Source: Microbaculum sp051390635
GTDB taxonomy: Bacteria > Pseudomonadota > Alphaproteobacteria > Rhizobiales > Tepidamorphaceae
Direction of reading: 5' to 3'
Length of the DNA stretch: 64,000 nt
NCBI RefSeq assembly: GCF_051390635.1
Contig: NZ_JBPODT010000002.1
Span: 1,240,001 to 1,304,000 of the forward strand
Shown: positions 1-9,456 of the stretch, piece after piece
Layout: the number at the start of each line of letters is the position of its first letter
How positions within the stretch are numbered: position 1 is the stretch's first letter
The notes under the pieces: generated by a model
The model's database searches: none
What the model saw: only the letters and a program-made list of their open reading frames with translations
Told to the model about the DNA's origin: nothing
Position numbers and translations under genes: made by a program

Positions 1-2061
1 GCCTGCCTGTACGGCGATCGTGGTAATCGGCGTGTGGATGACAGCGGGCCCGGCCAGGCGGTTGCCCGGTTCAAGTCGGGTAAAGTCGTAGATGTCGGCC
101 TCCACCAATGCACCGTGCCTTTCGGAAAAGACGGGGCGCCGGCCGATCTTCGCCGCGCCTGCATCCGTGGCCCCTTCGGCCACCTTCGGAAGTTTCGGAC
201 GCTCGATCTTGCCGCTCGCCGTCAGTCGGAACATCGTCATCTCGACGCCGGCCTCGCGATAGGCCGAGCCCTTGCCGAACTTGCGCTCGTACAGGGCCTC
301 GAAGTCCGAGATCAGCGTATCGAGACCGGCCTGGTCGAGCGGCGTCGCCGCGCGTATCGGCGTCGTAACCTCGTGCACCTGCCGGCGATAGCGCAGGTCC
401 ACCGACCAGTTCAGGGCGATACGGTCCTCGGGAAAGCCCTCGCTCAGGAGCTGCTCGCGTGCCTGCTCGGCCAGCGGGGCGAAGATCGCGTTGACCTCGT
501 CCGCGGAGGCCTCCGCCGGCAAGGTCGTGGTCGTGGAATACTCGTGACGGACGTCGGCGGTGACCAGCCCGAAGGCGCAGTTGACCGACGCGGTATACGG
601 AATGACGATCCGGCGCACCTGGAGTTCGCTGCCGAAGGCGGATGCCAGCATGCCGCACGAACCGCCGAAGGAATGCAGCACGAACTCGCGCGGATCGAGC
701 CCCCGCTCGACCGTGATCTTTCGGATCAGGTCGGTGATCTGGGCAGAGGCGACCCGATAGATGCCGATCGCCGCCTCCTCGACGGAGACGCCGAGCGGAC
801 CGGCAATCCTGTCCTGGAACGCCCGGCGGGCACCGTCGGCATCCAGCGACATGGACCCGCGCAGGAAGTGTCCCGGATCCATGTAGCCGATCAGCAGCAT
901 CACGTCCGTCAGCGTCGGTTCGGTGCCGCCCAGCCCGTAGCATACCGGTCCGGGACGGGAGCCGGCCGAGCGCGGCCCGACGGTCGGCAGCTGCGTCTTC
1001 GGATCCAGCTGGATAATACTGCCCCCACCGGCGCCGATTGAAACAACATCGATCTTCGGCGCCACATAGTGATACCGGTCGACGAGCGGTTCCCGGGCGA
1101 ATTCGATCTCGCCCTTCTGAATGACGCCGACCTTGAAGGTCGTGCCGCCCATGTCGGCGGCGATGATGTCGGCGTCGCCCATCATGTCGCCGAGGAACTT
1201 CGCCCCGATGACGCCCGCCGCCGGCCCGCACTCGATCATGCCGACCGACCGCTCGGCGGCCTCGTTCACCGGCAGGAGGCCGCCGTAGCCCTGCATCACC
1301 ATGGTCTGCCCCCGATAGCCGTTGCGGCGCAGCTGGGCCTCGAGATCGTTGAGATAGTCGCGGGCGATCCGGCCCGCATAGGCATTGATGACCGTCGTCG
1401 ACGTCCGTTCGTACTCGCCGGGAACCGGAGCGATATCGCTCGAAATCGTCACGTAGGTTTCCGGCGAGACCCGTTTGATGACGTCCCGCACGGCGCGTTC
1501 GTGTTCGGGATTGAAGAACGACCACAGGAAGGAGACGGCGATTGCCTCGACCTTCTTGTCTTCGACGAGGAACCGCACGGCCTGTTCGGCACTGGCAAGA
1601 TCGATCGGCTCGACGATGTCGCCGTCGCAATCGACGCGTTCCCTGACGCCGGCAATCGCATCGCTGGCGATCAGCGGCTCTGCCCGGCTGGTCGTCACCG
1701 GGTTCTTGATGCCGTCCTCGGTGAGCCCCGACCAGCGGCCGTAGGCCCCGCGGGTGACGAACAGCGTGTCCTCGAAGCCCTGGGTCGCGATGAGGCCGGT
1801 CGGCGCGCCGTCCCGCGTCAGCAGCGTGTTGTCGGCAACGGTCGAGCCGTGCATGAAAAGCGTCGTGTTTTCGAGAACTTGCTGCAGCGGTAGCCCCATG
1901 ACCTCGACGGCGGACCCGATCGAGTTCAGGACGCCCGTGGCGAAGTCCGGAGGCGTCGAAAGCGCCTTGCCGATATGAATGTCCCCGGACGACGATACGA
2001 TGATCGTGTCGGTGCACGTTCCACCGACATCGGTCGCGACGAGATAGCTGATTTCAGTCAT
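1..2061 (-). CDS. Hydantoinase/oxoprolinase family protein, HyuA-type subunit (3' end cut by window edge)
   Basis: ATP-dependent ring-opening or carboxylating subunit of the HyuA / N-methylhydantoinase A / acetone-acetophenone carboxylase superfamily. 687 codons are visible from the ATG at 2061, and the gene runs off the left edge; family members are near 690 residues, so it is almost complete. The N-terminus has the actin-like ATPase phosphate loop DVGGTCTD (residues 10-17), and further on come MHGSTVADNTLLTRDGA, GGTTFKVG and a glycine-rich SIGAGGGSI motif. The substrate cannot be read from sequence: hydantoins, 5-oxoproline and aromatic ketones are all used in the family. The partner HyuB-type subunit would lie beyond the left edge. 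The gene begins 20 nt after the XRE-cupin regulator on the same strand, so the two probably form one transcript. Confidence 0.85.
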   Translation of the reverse strand, partial: MTEISYLVATDVGGTCTDTIIVSSSGDIHIGKALSTPPDFATGVLNSIGSAVEVMGLPLQQVLENTTLFMHGSTVADNTLLTRDGAPTGLIATQGFEDTLFVTRGAYGRWSGLTEDGIKNPVTTSRAEPLIASDAIAGVRERVDCDGDIVEPIDLASAEQAVRFLVEDKKVEAIAVSFLWSFFNPEHERAVRDVIKRVSPETYVTISSDIAPVPGEYERTSTTVINAYAGRIARDYLNDLEAQLRRNGYRGQTMVMQGYGGLLPVNEAAERSVGMIECGPAAGVIGAKFLGDMMGDADIIAADMGGTTFKVGVIQKGEIEFAREPLVDRYHYVAPKIDVVSIGAGGGSIIQLDPKTQLPTVGPRSAGSRPGPVCYGLGGTEPTLTDVMLLIGYMDPGHFLRGSMSLDADGARRAFQDRIAGPLGVSVEEAAIGIYRVASAQITDLIRKITVERGLDPREFVLHSFGGSCGMLASAFGSELQVRRIVIPYTASVNCAFGLVTADVRHEYSTTTTLPAEASADEVNAIFAPLAEQAREQLLSEGFPEDRIALNWSVDLRYRRQVHEVTTPIRAATPLDQAGLDTLISDFEALYERKFGKGSAYREAGVEMTMFRLTASGKIERPKLPKVAEGATDAGAAKIGRRPVFSERHGALVEADIYDFTRLEPGNRLAGPAVIHTPITTIAVQAG

Positions 2062-2081
2062 GCGGCCGGGTTTCCTTGTCT

Positions 2082-2657
2082 TCAGTCTTGCGATGCTGCG
2101 CCGTTCGAGCGGACGGCTTCCACGACGAGAACCTGGCTGTCGCCACCGTCCGCGCGCCACGCGCCTTCGACACCGGCGTCGATGTGCAGGCTGTCACCCC
2201 GGCGCAGCTTGATCGTCTCTCCATCCACGTCGACGGAAACGGCGCCCTTGAGGACATGATAGAAAACGGGATTGGCGGGGTGCGGTATCGACGCGGCGGG
2301 GTTGGACGGCTTGACGATGCGAGAGTTCATCCGCGGTTCCCGCAACGTCCTGACGAGCGGGGTCACTCCGTCACCCAGGTCGGCGGCACGCGTGACATCC
2401 GGCAGGGGTGGCTCGGACCGGGCCACCTCGACCAACTCGTCGAGCGTCAGTCCGAGTGAATCAACGACCGCGACCATGGTCGCAAGCGCGGGATTTGAGC
2501 GCCCCGCCTCCAGCTCGCGAATTGCCCGCGGCGAAAGTCCCGCGGCGTTGGCAAGCTGGTTCTGCGTCATCCTTTCACGCTCGCGGGCCTGCCGGACCTG
2601 ATGCCCGATACGGCGCAGTTCCCTGGGACCAAATAGCGGTGAAAGTCGGACGGTCAT
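2082..2657 (-). CDS. XRE-family transcriptional regulator with C-terminal cupin domain
   Basis: 191-residue one-component regulator. Residues about 20-72 form a lambda-repressor-like helix-turn-helix (MTQNQLANAAGLSPRAIREL), followed by a linker and a cupin_2 sensor domain at about 130-185 (YHVLKGAVSVDVDG, LRRGDSLHIDAGV). XRE-cupin proteins of this architecture (PuuR/SutR-like) usually control uptake or breakdown of a small metabolite sensed by the cupin. It sits directly upstream of, and in the same direction as, the HyuA-type gene with a 20 nt gap, so autoregulation together with that catabolic gene is the simplest reading. The ligand is unknown. Confidence 0.85.
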   Translation of the reverse strand: MTVRLSPLFGPRELRRIGHQVRQARERERMTQNQLANAAGLSPRAIRELEAGRSNPALATMVAVVDSLGLTLDELVEVARSEPPLPDVTRAADLGDGVTPLVRTLREPRMNSRIVKPSNPAASIPHPANPVFYHVLKGAVSVDVDGETIKLRRGDSLHIDAGVEGAWRADGGDSQVLVVEAVRSNGAASQD

Positions 2658-3448
2658 CGGCAGAAACTTTCATTTGGTTCCGAAGTATGGTCGTAAGTGA
2701 AATTTCGTGTCAATGGGGAAAAAATCAGGTCGTACAGCATGTCTTGAGCAAGCCGGTCCTGTCACACGGCTCTTCGCGGCACATTCGCTCTTCAAATGAA
2801 CTGGCGTTTGCCGCCGGGATCGCTCGTGACGGGCTTGCCCAAATGGAGGCGAGGACGTGCTCGTCGAACGCCCCCCCAATCGGCGAGGCCGGAAAGCAAA
2901 CATGGATTGATCCCGTGCCTGCCGGCCGAACGGCTGTCGCGAGTTCCTTGATGGCAAGCGGCATGACGATGTGGTGAGGCGCGACGTCTTCCAAACGCCC
3001 GAGAGGACACGGCTGCGGACCGGACAATGGTGCCGGATCTACGGCGCGTGGCCCCTGCTCGTCTCGGCACCATCGACCGCCTACCCCCGCAATCACGGGT
3101 AGCATGGCTGGAAGCGCATCTGCCTGGGGCGGAATCGCGCGGACGGCCAGCCCCTCGAGTCCCGAAGGGCCATGACGGTCATGCGTTGTGGAAAACTATG
3201 ACCGCCGTGAGCGACCGCAAGCGGAGACAGGCCCGCCTCTGGACGCGCCAACGGCCGCGGCAGGGCACAGTAGACCGGCAATCAGGAAGCAGGCCCTCCT
3301 GTCTGTCAGCAGCCGTCCTGGACGCTATCTCGCCACCTTGGGCACCGAGCCGCACGACGGTGCCGGTCAACGGGCACAACGATCCGGTCGATCGCCAAGG
3401 CGCTCGATAACGACACCCAAGGCCACCCGGCGGGAACGGCCCATGCAC
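2658..3448. other. Intergenic stretch without a recognisable gene
   Basis: About 790 bases between the XRE-cupin start and the terminator of tRNA-Asp. Short frames are open on both strands (for example 2725-3105 minus) but none has a ribosome site, a recognisable domain or the strong third-position GC bias of neighbouring genes. The first 150 bases are AT-richer and may hold the promoter of the regulator. I see no RNA gene or repeat here. Confidence 0.5.
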
Positions 3449-3483
3449 AAAAGCCCGAACGCACCGACGGGGCTCGGGCTTTT
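3449..3483 (-). terminator. Rho-independent terminator after tRNA-Asp
   Basis: Perfect 10-bp inverted repeat AAAAGCCCGA/TCGGGCTTTT with a 15-nt loop. On the minus strand it lies 40 nt beyond the 3' end of tRNA-Asp and ends in TTTT; it could also work on the plus strand. Confidence 0.7.
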
Positions 3484-3523
3484 CACGGCCAGACTAAAAG
3501 GATGTTGAATTGTAAGGGGAAAT

Positions 3524-3600
<77 letters not shown>

Positions 3601-3638
3601 GAACGCGCGGGAAGTGTCCCCCGCATCAGGTTGCTTCG

Positions 3639-3666
3639 ACTTAAGTGACCGCCCGATCCAAGTCAA
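3639..3666 (-). promoter_or_regulatory. Candidate sigma-70 promoter of tRNA-Asp
   Basis: On the minus strand TTGACT (3666-3661) and TTAAGT (3644-3639) are 16 bp apart, ending about 38 nt before the first base of tRNA-Asp. The -35 box is good and the -10 box is poor but in the right place. Confidence 0.4.
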
Positions 3667-3777
3667 GCGGCCCGATCGCGAATTCGGAGCAATCTCAGCC
3701 CCTATTCACGGAAATCTGCCGTCGCTGCCACCGCCCCGCTGTCCGAGACGATTCAAGGAAGCCGACGGCGGCGGAAA

Positions 3778-3853
3778 TGGTGGGCGGTGAGAGGCTCGAA
3801 CTCCCGACATCCACGGTGTAAACGTGGCGCTCTACCAACTGAGCTAACCGCCC
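3778..3853 (-). tRNA. tRNA-Val (anticodon TAC)
   Basis: 76-nt cloverleaf on the minus strand: acceptor GGGCGGT pairs with ACCGCCC, the anticodon stem CCACG/CGTGG holds loop TTTACAC with anticodon TAC, the T loop is TTCGAGC, the discriminator is A and CCA is encoded. It follows hupB, the usual place in Hyphomicrobiales chromosomes. Confidence 0.96.
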
Positions 3854-3878
3854 TCGCCCGCGCTTTTCGCGGGTGATC

Positions 3879-3927
3879 TCGATGTATCGTCCACCCGGCG
3901 CTCGCGCAAGGCGCATCGATACATCGA
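3879..3927. repeat. 11-bp perfect inverted repeat between hupB and tRNA-Val
   Basis: TCGATGTATCG at 3879-3889 is repeated as CGATACATCGA at 3917-3927 with 27 bp between. It lies just upstream of tRNA-Val, and its left arm overlaps a possible -10 box (TACATC on the minus strand). It could be an RNA hairpin in the tRNA precursor or a protein-binding site. Confidence 0.6.
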
Positions 3928-3930
3928 AAA

Positions 3931-3957
3931 GCCCCGTGCCGTATCCGGTCACGGGGC
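3931..3957 (-). terminator. Rho-independent terminator of hupB
   Basis: GCCCCGTG (3931-3938) pairs with CACGGGGC (3950-3957), loop 11 nt, and is followed on the minus strand by CTTTTC. It lies 43 nt after the hupB stop codon. Confidence 0.75.
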
Positions 3958-4000
3958 CTTTCGTAAGTCTGATCAAGCAGGCGCCCGAAGGCGCCGCCAA

Positions 4001-4273
4001 TCACTTCACAGCGTCTTTGAGACCCTTGCCGGCCTTGAACTTCGGCAGCTTGGTCGCAGCAATCTGAATGGGTTCGCCCGTCTTCGGGTTACGGCCGGTC
4101 GAAGCCGCGCGCTCGGCGACGGAAAACGTACCGAAACCGGCAATCTTCACTTCATCGCCACTCTTGAGGGCCCCCGTAATCGCGTCCAGCACGGCATCCA
4201 CGGCACCAGCCGCCTGGGCCTTGGGGAGCGACGAGTCGTTCGCGACCTGCGCGATGAGATCGGCCTTGTTCAC
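4001..4273 (-). CDS. hupB: HU family DNA-binding protein
   Basis: 90-residue histone-like nucleoid protein that binds and bends DNA non-specifically as a dimer. The sequence starts MNKADLIAQVA, has the helical dimerisation half, then the beta-arm region with the family signature GFGTFSVAERAASTGRNPKT around residues 46-65, including the conserved R-N-P tip that intercalates DNA. Length is normal for HU. It is followed by its own terminator and preceded by lon (gap 162 nt, with the lon terminator inside), so it is probably transcribed separately from lon. Confidence 0.96.
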   Translation of the reverse strand: MNKADLIAQVANDSSLPKAQAAGAVDAVLDAITGALKSGDEVKIAGFGTFSVAERAASTGRNPKTGEPIQIAATKLPKFKAGKGLKDAVK

Positions 4274-4386
4274 GGTCTTATCCTTTCGTCCACGTTTCTG
4301 ATAGGTGCACTCGGCGAATCGCCGCCTGTACGCGGAGTTTAACGCCAGAGCGCCGAGAAATAAGGTGTTGTCGAACCGACATCTAC

Positions 4387-4418
4387 AAAAAAGAAAACGC
4401 CCGCCGGCCCGGCGGGCG
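4387..4418 (-). terminator. Rho-independent terminator of lon
   Basis: CGCCCGCCG/CGGCGGGCG stem (4398-4418) with a 3-nt loop, followed on the minus strand by a long T-rich tail (TTTTCTTTTTT). It starts 18 nt after the lon stop codon and is a textbook strong terminator. Confidence 0.9.
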
Positions 4419-4435
4419 CCTTCATATCGCTCAGA

Positions 4436-6859
4436 TCAGTGCGCCACAAGCCCGGACTGCGCGTCGTCGGCCACAACCTGGGAGGTCTCGGCCGGCTCTA
4501 CCCATTCGATGGCCTCCGGCACCCGCGTCAGCGCAAGCCTGAGCACCTCCTCCATCCGCGACACCGGAATGATTTCCAGCCCGCTCTTGAGGTTGTCCGG
4601 GATTTCGGCGAGATCCTTGGCGTTGTCCTCGGGGATGATCACCGTCTTGATGCCACCCCTGAGCGCCGCAAGCATCTTCTCCTTGAGGCCGCCGATCGGC
4701 AGGACCCGGCCGCGCAGCGTGATTTCGCCGGTCATGGCGACGTCCTTGCGGACGGAAATGCCGGTCATGATCGACACGATGGCGGTCGCCATCGCCACGC
4801 CCGCCGACGGCCCGTCCTTCGGGGTCGCCCCCTCCGGCACGTGCACGTGGATGTCGCGCTTGTCGAACAGCGTCGGCACGATCCCGAAATCGATCGACCG
4901 CGAGCGCACATAGGCGGCCGCTGCCTGGATCGATTCCTTCATCACGTCCCGCAGGTTGCCGGTCACGGACATCTTGCCCTTGCCCGGCATCATCACGCCT
5001 TCGATCGTCAGCAGCTCGCCGCCGAACTCGGTCCAGGCAAGGCCCGTCACCACGCCGATCTGATCCTCGCGCTCGGCCTCGCCGAAGCGATAGCGCGGCA
5101 CGCCGAGGAAGTCCTCGAGGTTCTTGCCCGTGACCTTGATCGACTTCTTCTGGGTGACGATCAGCTCCTTGACCGCCTTGCGGGCGAGCGTCGCCAGCTC
5201 CCGTTCGAGATTGCGCACGCCGGCTTCCCGCGTGTAACGCCGGATGACGGTGATGAGCGCCTCGTCGTCAATCGAGAACTCCTTGCCCTTGAGGCCGTGC
5301 TCGCGAATCGCCTTCGGGATCAGATGCCGCCGCGCGATCTCGACCTTCTCGTCCTCCGTGTAGCCGGCGATGCGGATGATCTCCATCCGGTCCATCAGGG
5401 CCGGCGGGATGTTCAGCGTGTTCGCCGTCGTCACGAACATCACGTTCGACAGGTCGTAGTCGACCTCGAGGTAATGATCGCTGAAGGTCGAGTTCTGTTC
5501 CGGATCGAGCACCTCGAGCAGCGCCGCGGACGGATCGCCGCGGAAATCCGCACCCATCTTGTCGATCTCGTCGAGAAGGAACAGCGGGTTGGTGTGCTTG
5601 GACTTGCGCATCGACTGGATGACCTTGCCGGGCATCGAGCCGATATAGGTGCGCCGGTGACCGCGGATCTCCGCCTCGTCACGCACGCCGCCAAGCGACA
5701 CGCGCACGAATTCGCGCCCCGTGGCCTTGGCGATCGACTTGCCGAGCGACGTCTTGCCGACGCCGGGCGGGCCGACCAGGCACAGGATGGGTCCGCGCAG
5801 CTTGTTGGCGCGCTGCTGAACGGCCAGATACTCGACGATCCGGTCCTTGACCTTTTCCAGCCCGAAGTGATCCGCATCCAGGACGCCCTGGGCGTGGCCC
5901 AGATCCTTCTTGATGCGCGATTTCTTGCCCCACGGGATCGACAGCAGCCAGTCGAGGTAGTTGCGCACCACCGTCGCCTCCGCCGACATCGGGCTCATCT
6001 GCTTGAGCTTCTTCAGCTCGGCAAGGGCCTTCTCGCGGGCTTCCTTCGACAGCTTGGTCTTGGCGATCTTCTCTTCAAGCTCGGAAATCTCGTCGCGCCC
6101 CTCGTCGGAGTCGCCGAGTTCCTTCTGAATCGCCTTCATCTGCTCGTTCAGGTAGTACTCGCGCTGCGTCTTCTCCATCTGACGCTTGACGCGGCTCCTG
6201 ATGCGCTTCTCGACCTGGAGAACGCTAATCTCGCTCTCCATCAGCCCAAGCACCTGCTCGAGCCGCCCGGTGACCGAGACGGACTCCAGGATCTGCTGCT
6301 TCTCGGGGATCTTGACGGCCAGATGCGACGCCACGGTGTCCGCGAGCTTCGAATAGTCCTCGATCTGGGTGACCGCGCCGAGCACCTCGGGCGACACCTT
6401 CTTGTTCAGCTTCACGTAGTTGTCGAATTCCGAAACCACGGAGCGCGCGAGCGCCTCGACCTCGACCGCATCGCCCTCTTCCTCGGCCAGCGCGATGGCT
6501 TCAGCCTCGAAGTAGTCCTCGCGATCGGTGAACTGGGTGATGCGCGCCCGGCTTTGGCCTTCAACCAGCACCTTGACGGTCGAATCCGGCAGCTTCAGAA
6601 GCTGCAGCACGGTGGCGATCGTGCCGACCTCGTAGATAGAATCGGTCTCGGGGTCATCGTCGGCGGCGTTCTTCTGGGTCGCCAGAAGAATCGGCCGCTC
6701 GGCCCGCATCACCTCCTCGAGCGCGCGAATCGACTTCTCGCGCCCGACGAACAGCGGGACGATCATGTGCGGGAAGACCACGATATCGCGCAGGGGAAGG
6801 ACCGGATAGATATCCTGCCCGTCGGGTGTCCCTGTGACGCGCGGCTTCACGTTGGCCAT
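4436..6859 (-). CDS. lon: ATP-dependent protease La (Lon)
   Basis: 807-residue cytosolic AAA+ serine protease that degrades misfolded and regulatory proteins. The N-terminal substrate-binding domain starts PVLPLRDIVVFPHM (residues 19-32). Walker A is GPPGVGKT at 363-370, Walker B LFLLDEIDKM near 426-435, and the protease domain has the catalytic Ser685 in PKDGPSAG with Lys728 in the GGLKEK motif, giving the Ser-Lys dyad. Length and domain order match bacterial LonA. It lies between clpX (225 nt upstream) and hupB, an order conserved in Hyphomicrobiales, and ends at a strong terminator. A heat-shock promoter is expected upstream, but I could not assign one. Confidence 0.97.
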   Translation of the reverse strand: MANVKPRVTGTPDGQDIYPVLPLRDIVVFPHMIVPLFVGREKSIRALEEVMRAERPILLATQKNAADDDPETDSIYEVGTIATVLQLLKLPDSTVKVLVEGQSRARITQFTDREDYFEAEAIALAEEEGDAVEVEALARSVVSEFDNYVKLNKKVSPEVLGAVTQIEDYSKLADTVASHLAVKIPEKQQILESVSVTGRLEQVLGLMESEISVLQVEKRIRSRVKRQMEKTQREYYLNEQMKAIQKELGDSDEGRDEISELEEKIAKTKLSKEAREKALAELKKLKQMSPMSAEATVVRNYLDWLLSIPWGKKSRIKKDLGHAQGVLDADHFGLEKVKDRIVEYLAVQQRANKLRGPILCLVGPPGVGKTSLGKSIAKATGREFVRVSLGGVRDEAEIRGHRRTYIGSMPGKVIQSMRKSKHTNPLFLLDEIDKMGADFRGDPSAALLEVLDPEQNSTFSDHYLEVDYDLSNVMFVTTANTLNIPPALMDRMEIIRIAGYTEDEKVEIARRHLIPKAIREHGLKGKEFSIDDEALITVIRRYTREAGVRNLERELATLARKAVKELIVTQKKSIKVTGKNLEDFLGVPRYRFGEAEREDQIGVVTGLAWTEFGGELLTIEGVMMPGKGKMSVTGNLRDVMKESIQAAAAYVRSRSIDFGIVPTLFDKRDIHVHVPEGATPKDGPSAGVAMATAIVSIMTGISVRKDVAMTGEITLRGRVLPIGGLKEKMLAALRGGIKTVIIPEDNAKDLAEIPDNLKSGLEIIPVSRMEEVLRLALTRVPEAIEWVEPAETSQVVADDAQSGLVAH

Positions 6860-7084
6860 ATTCGATGTCCTCTCATATCAGGAGCAGCACACAGCATTAC
6901 GCCAGGAGGACGCGGCGGGTTACTGACCGGCCCTGAAAACGGCGCGCCGGGCCATCTACGGGCCCGGACCGGTCGACTCGCTTCGCTGCGGTGCCACAGT
7001 CGGTTGACCAATAGGTGGCCACGCACCACAGCCAAGTCAAGTGGCGGTCCGGAACCGGCCTGGCGGTCCCGGACGCCGTCAGGA

Positions 7085-8353
<1,269 letters not shown>

Positions 8354-8458
8354 TCGGTCACTCCACTTCGCCCCGCGGGCTTCAGGCCCTCCCGGGAAAC
8401 CGGTCCGGGGCCGTTTTGGCATCGCCTCGCCCCTTCGGCGACGCACTTCACCTCGGTG

Positions 8459-8487
8459 TTTATAGCCGCCACGCGACGCTCGGCCAA
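8459..8487 (-). promoter_or_regulatory. Candidate sigma-70 promoter of clpX
   Basis: On the minus strand TTGGCC (8487-8482), 17-bp spacer, TATAAA (8464-8459), giving a 5' leader of about 100 nt before the clpX ATG. It suggests that clpX can be transcribed apart from clpP. Confidence 0.5.
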
Positions 8488-8609
8488 TGCCACCATGCTA
8501 GGTACCCACACATCAACAGACTATTAACGCTAATATCGCCGGCCCCCGGTTCAAGTCCCTGCCCGTTCGGCCGTTTCGCGTCAGTGCCTGTCGCGTATGC
8601 TCCAGCCCC

Positions 8610-9254
8610 TTACTTCTTCTCCTGCTCCGGCTCCTGCGTCGGGTCTCCCCGCTTGTCCATCACCTGATCGACAATGCCGAAGTCCTTCGCTTCCTGCGCG
8701 GTGAGGAAGTAGTCGCGATCGAGCGTCCGCTCGATGGTCTCGTAGTCCCGGCCCGTGTGCTTCACGTAGACCTCGTTCAGCCGGCGCTTCATTTTCAGGA
8801 TGTCCTCGGCATGGCGCTCGATGTCCGACGCCTGCCCCTGGAAGCCGCCCGAGGGCTGATGCAGCATGACGCGGGCATTCGGCAGCGCGAAGCGCATGCC
8901 CGGCTCGCCCGCCGTCAGCAGAAGCGACCCCATCGAAGCCGCCTGTCCGGTGCACAGCGTCGACACCGGCGGCCGGATGAACTGCATCGTGTCGTAGATC
9001 GCCATTCCCGACGTCACAACGCCGCCGGGCGAGTTGATGTACATGGCGATCTCTTTTTTCGGGTTCTCCGCCTCGAGGAACAGAAGCTGCGCCGTCACCA
9101 GCGTCGCCATGTGGTCCTCGATCGGCCCGGTCACGAACACGATTCGCTCCTTCAGGAGCCGCGAGTAGATGTCGAAGGCCCTCTCGCCCCGGTTGGTCTG
9201 CTCGACCACCATCGGCACCAGGAGGTTCATGTAGGTATCAATCGGATCACGCAT
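8610..9254 (-). CDS. clpP: ATP-dependent Clp protease proteolytic subunit ClpP
   Basis: 214-residue serine peptidase that forms the double-heptamer chamber served by ClpX and ClpA. The catalytic triad is visible: Ser107 in GQAASMGS, His132 in MLHQPSGG and Asp181 in LDRDYFL. The N-terminus MRDPIDTYMNLLVPMV is the usual alphaproteobacterial short propeptide. The C-terminus is charged (QEPEQEKK). It lies directly downstream of trigger factor (tig, 202 nt) and upstream of clpX, so the three genes form the protein quality-control cluster common in proteobacteria. Confidence 0.97.
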   Translation of the reverse strand: MRDPIDTYMNLLVPMVVEQTNRGERAFDIYSRLLKERIVFVTGPIEDHMATLVTAQLLFLEAENPKKEIAMYINSPGGVVTSGMAIYDTMQFIRPPVSTLCTGQAASMGSLLLTAGEPGMRFALPNARVMLHQPSGGFQGQASDIERHAEDILKMKRRLNEVYVKHTGRDYETIERTLDRDYFLTAQEAKDFGIVDQVMDKRGDPTQEPEQEKK

Positions 9255-9456
9255 TTCGGTCTCCCAGTGTCACTCGTGCTGTGTCGCTCGTGCTGCGTCT
9301 TCCTTGCGGCATCGCAGCGCATCGGCGAAACGGTGTCTCCGTCCTCCGGCGCGGGCGCAAGCACCCGGCCCGCCCGGCCCGAACGAATCGTCGACCCGAT
9401 GATAGGCCCTCGGGCGCACCGTTTGTCGAGCGGCGCGCCCTCCCGTCCTTAACGGA

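Noticed and set aside
71..2017. Minus-strand frame of 648 codons in the first 2 kb
   Set aside because: It is a shifted frame of the HyuA-type gene, which runs from 2061 off the left edge and has the true family motifs.
2725..3105. Possible 126-codon gene on the minus strand
   Set aside because: No ribosome site, domain or codon bias; Cys- and Pro-rich composition typical of non-coding frames.
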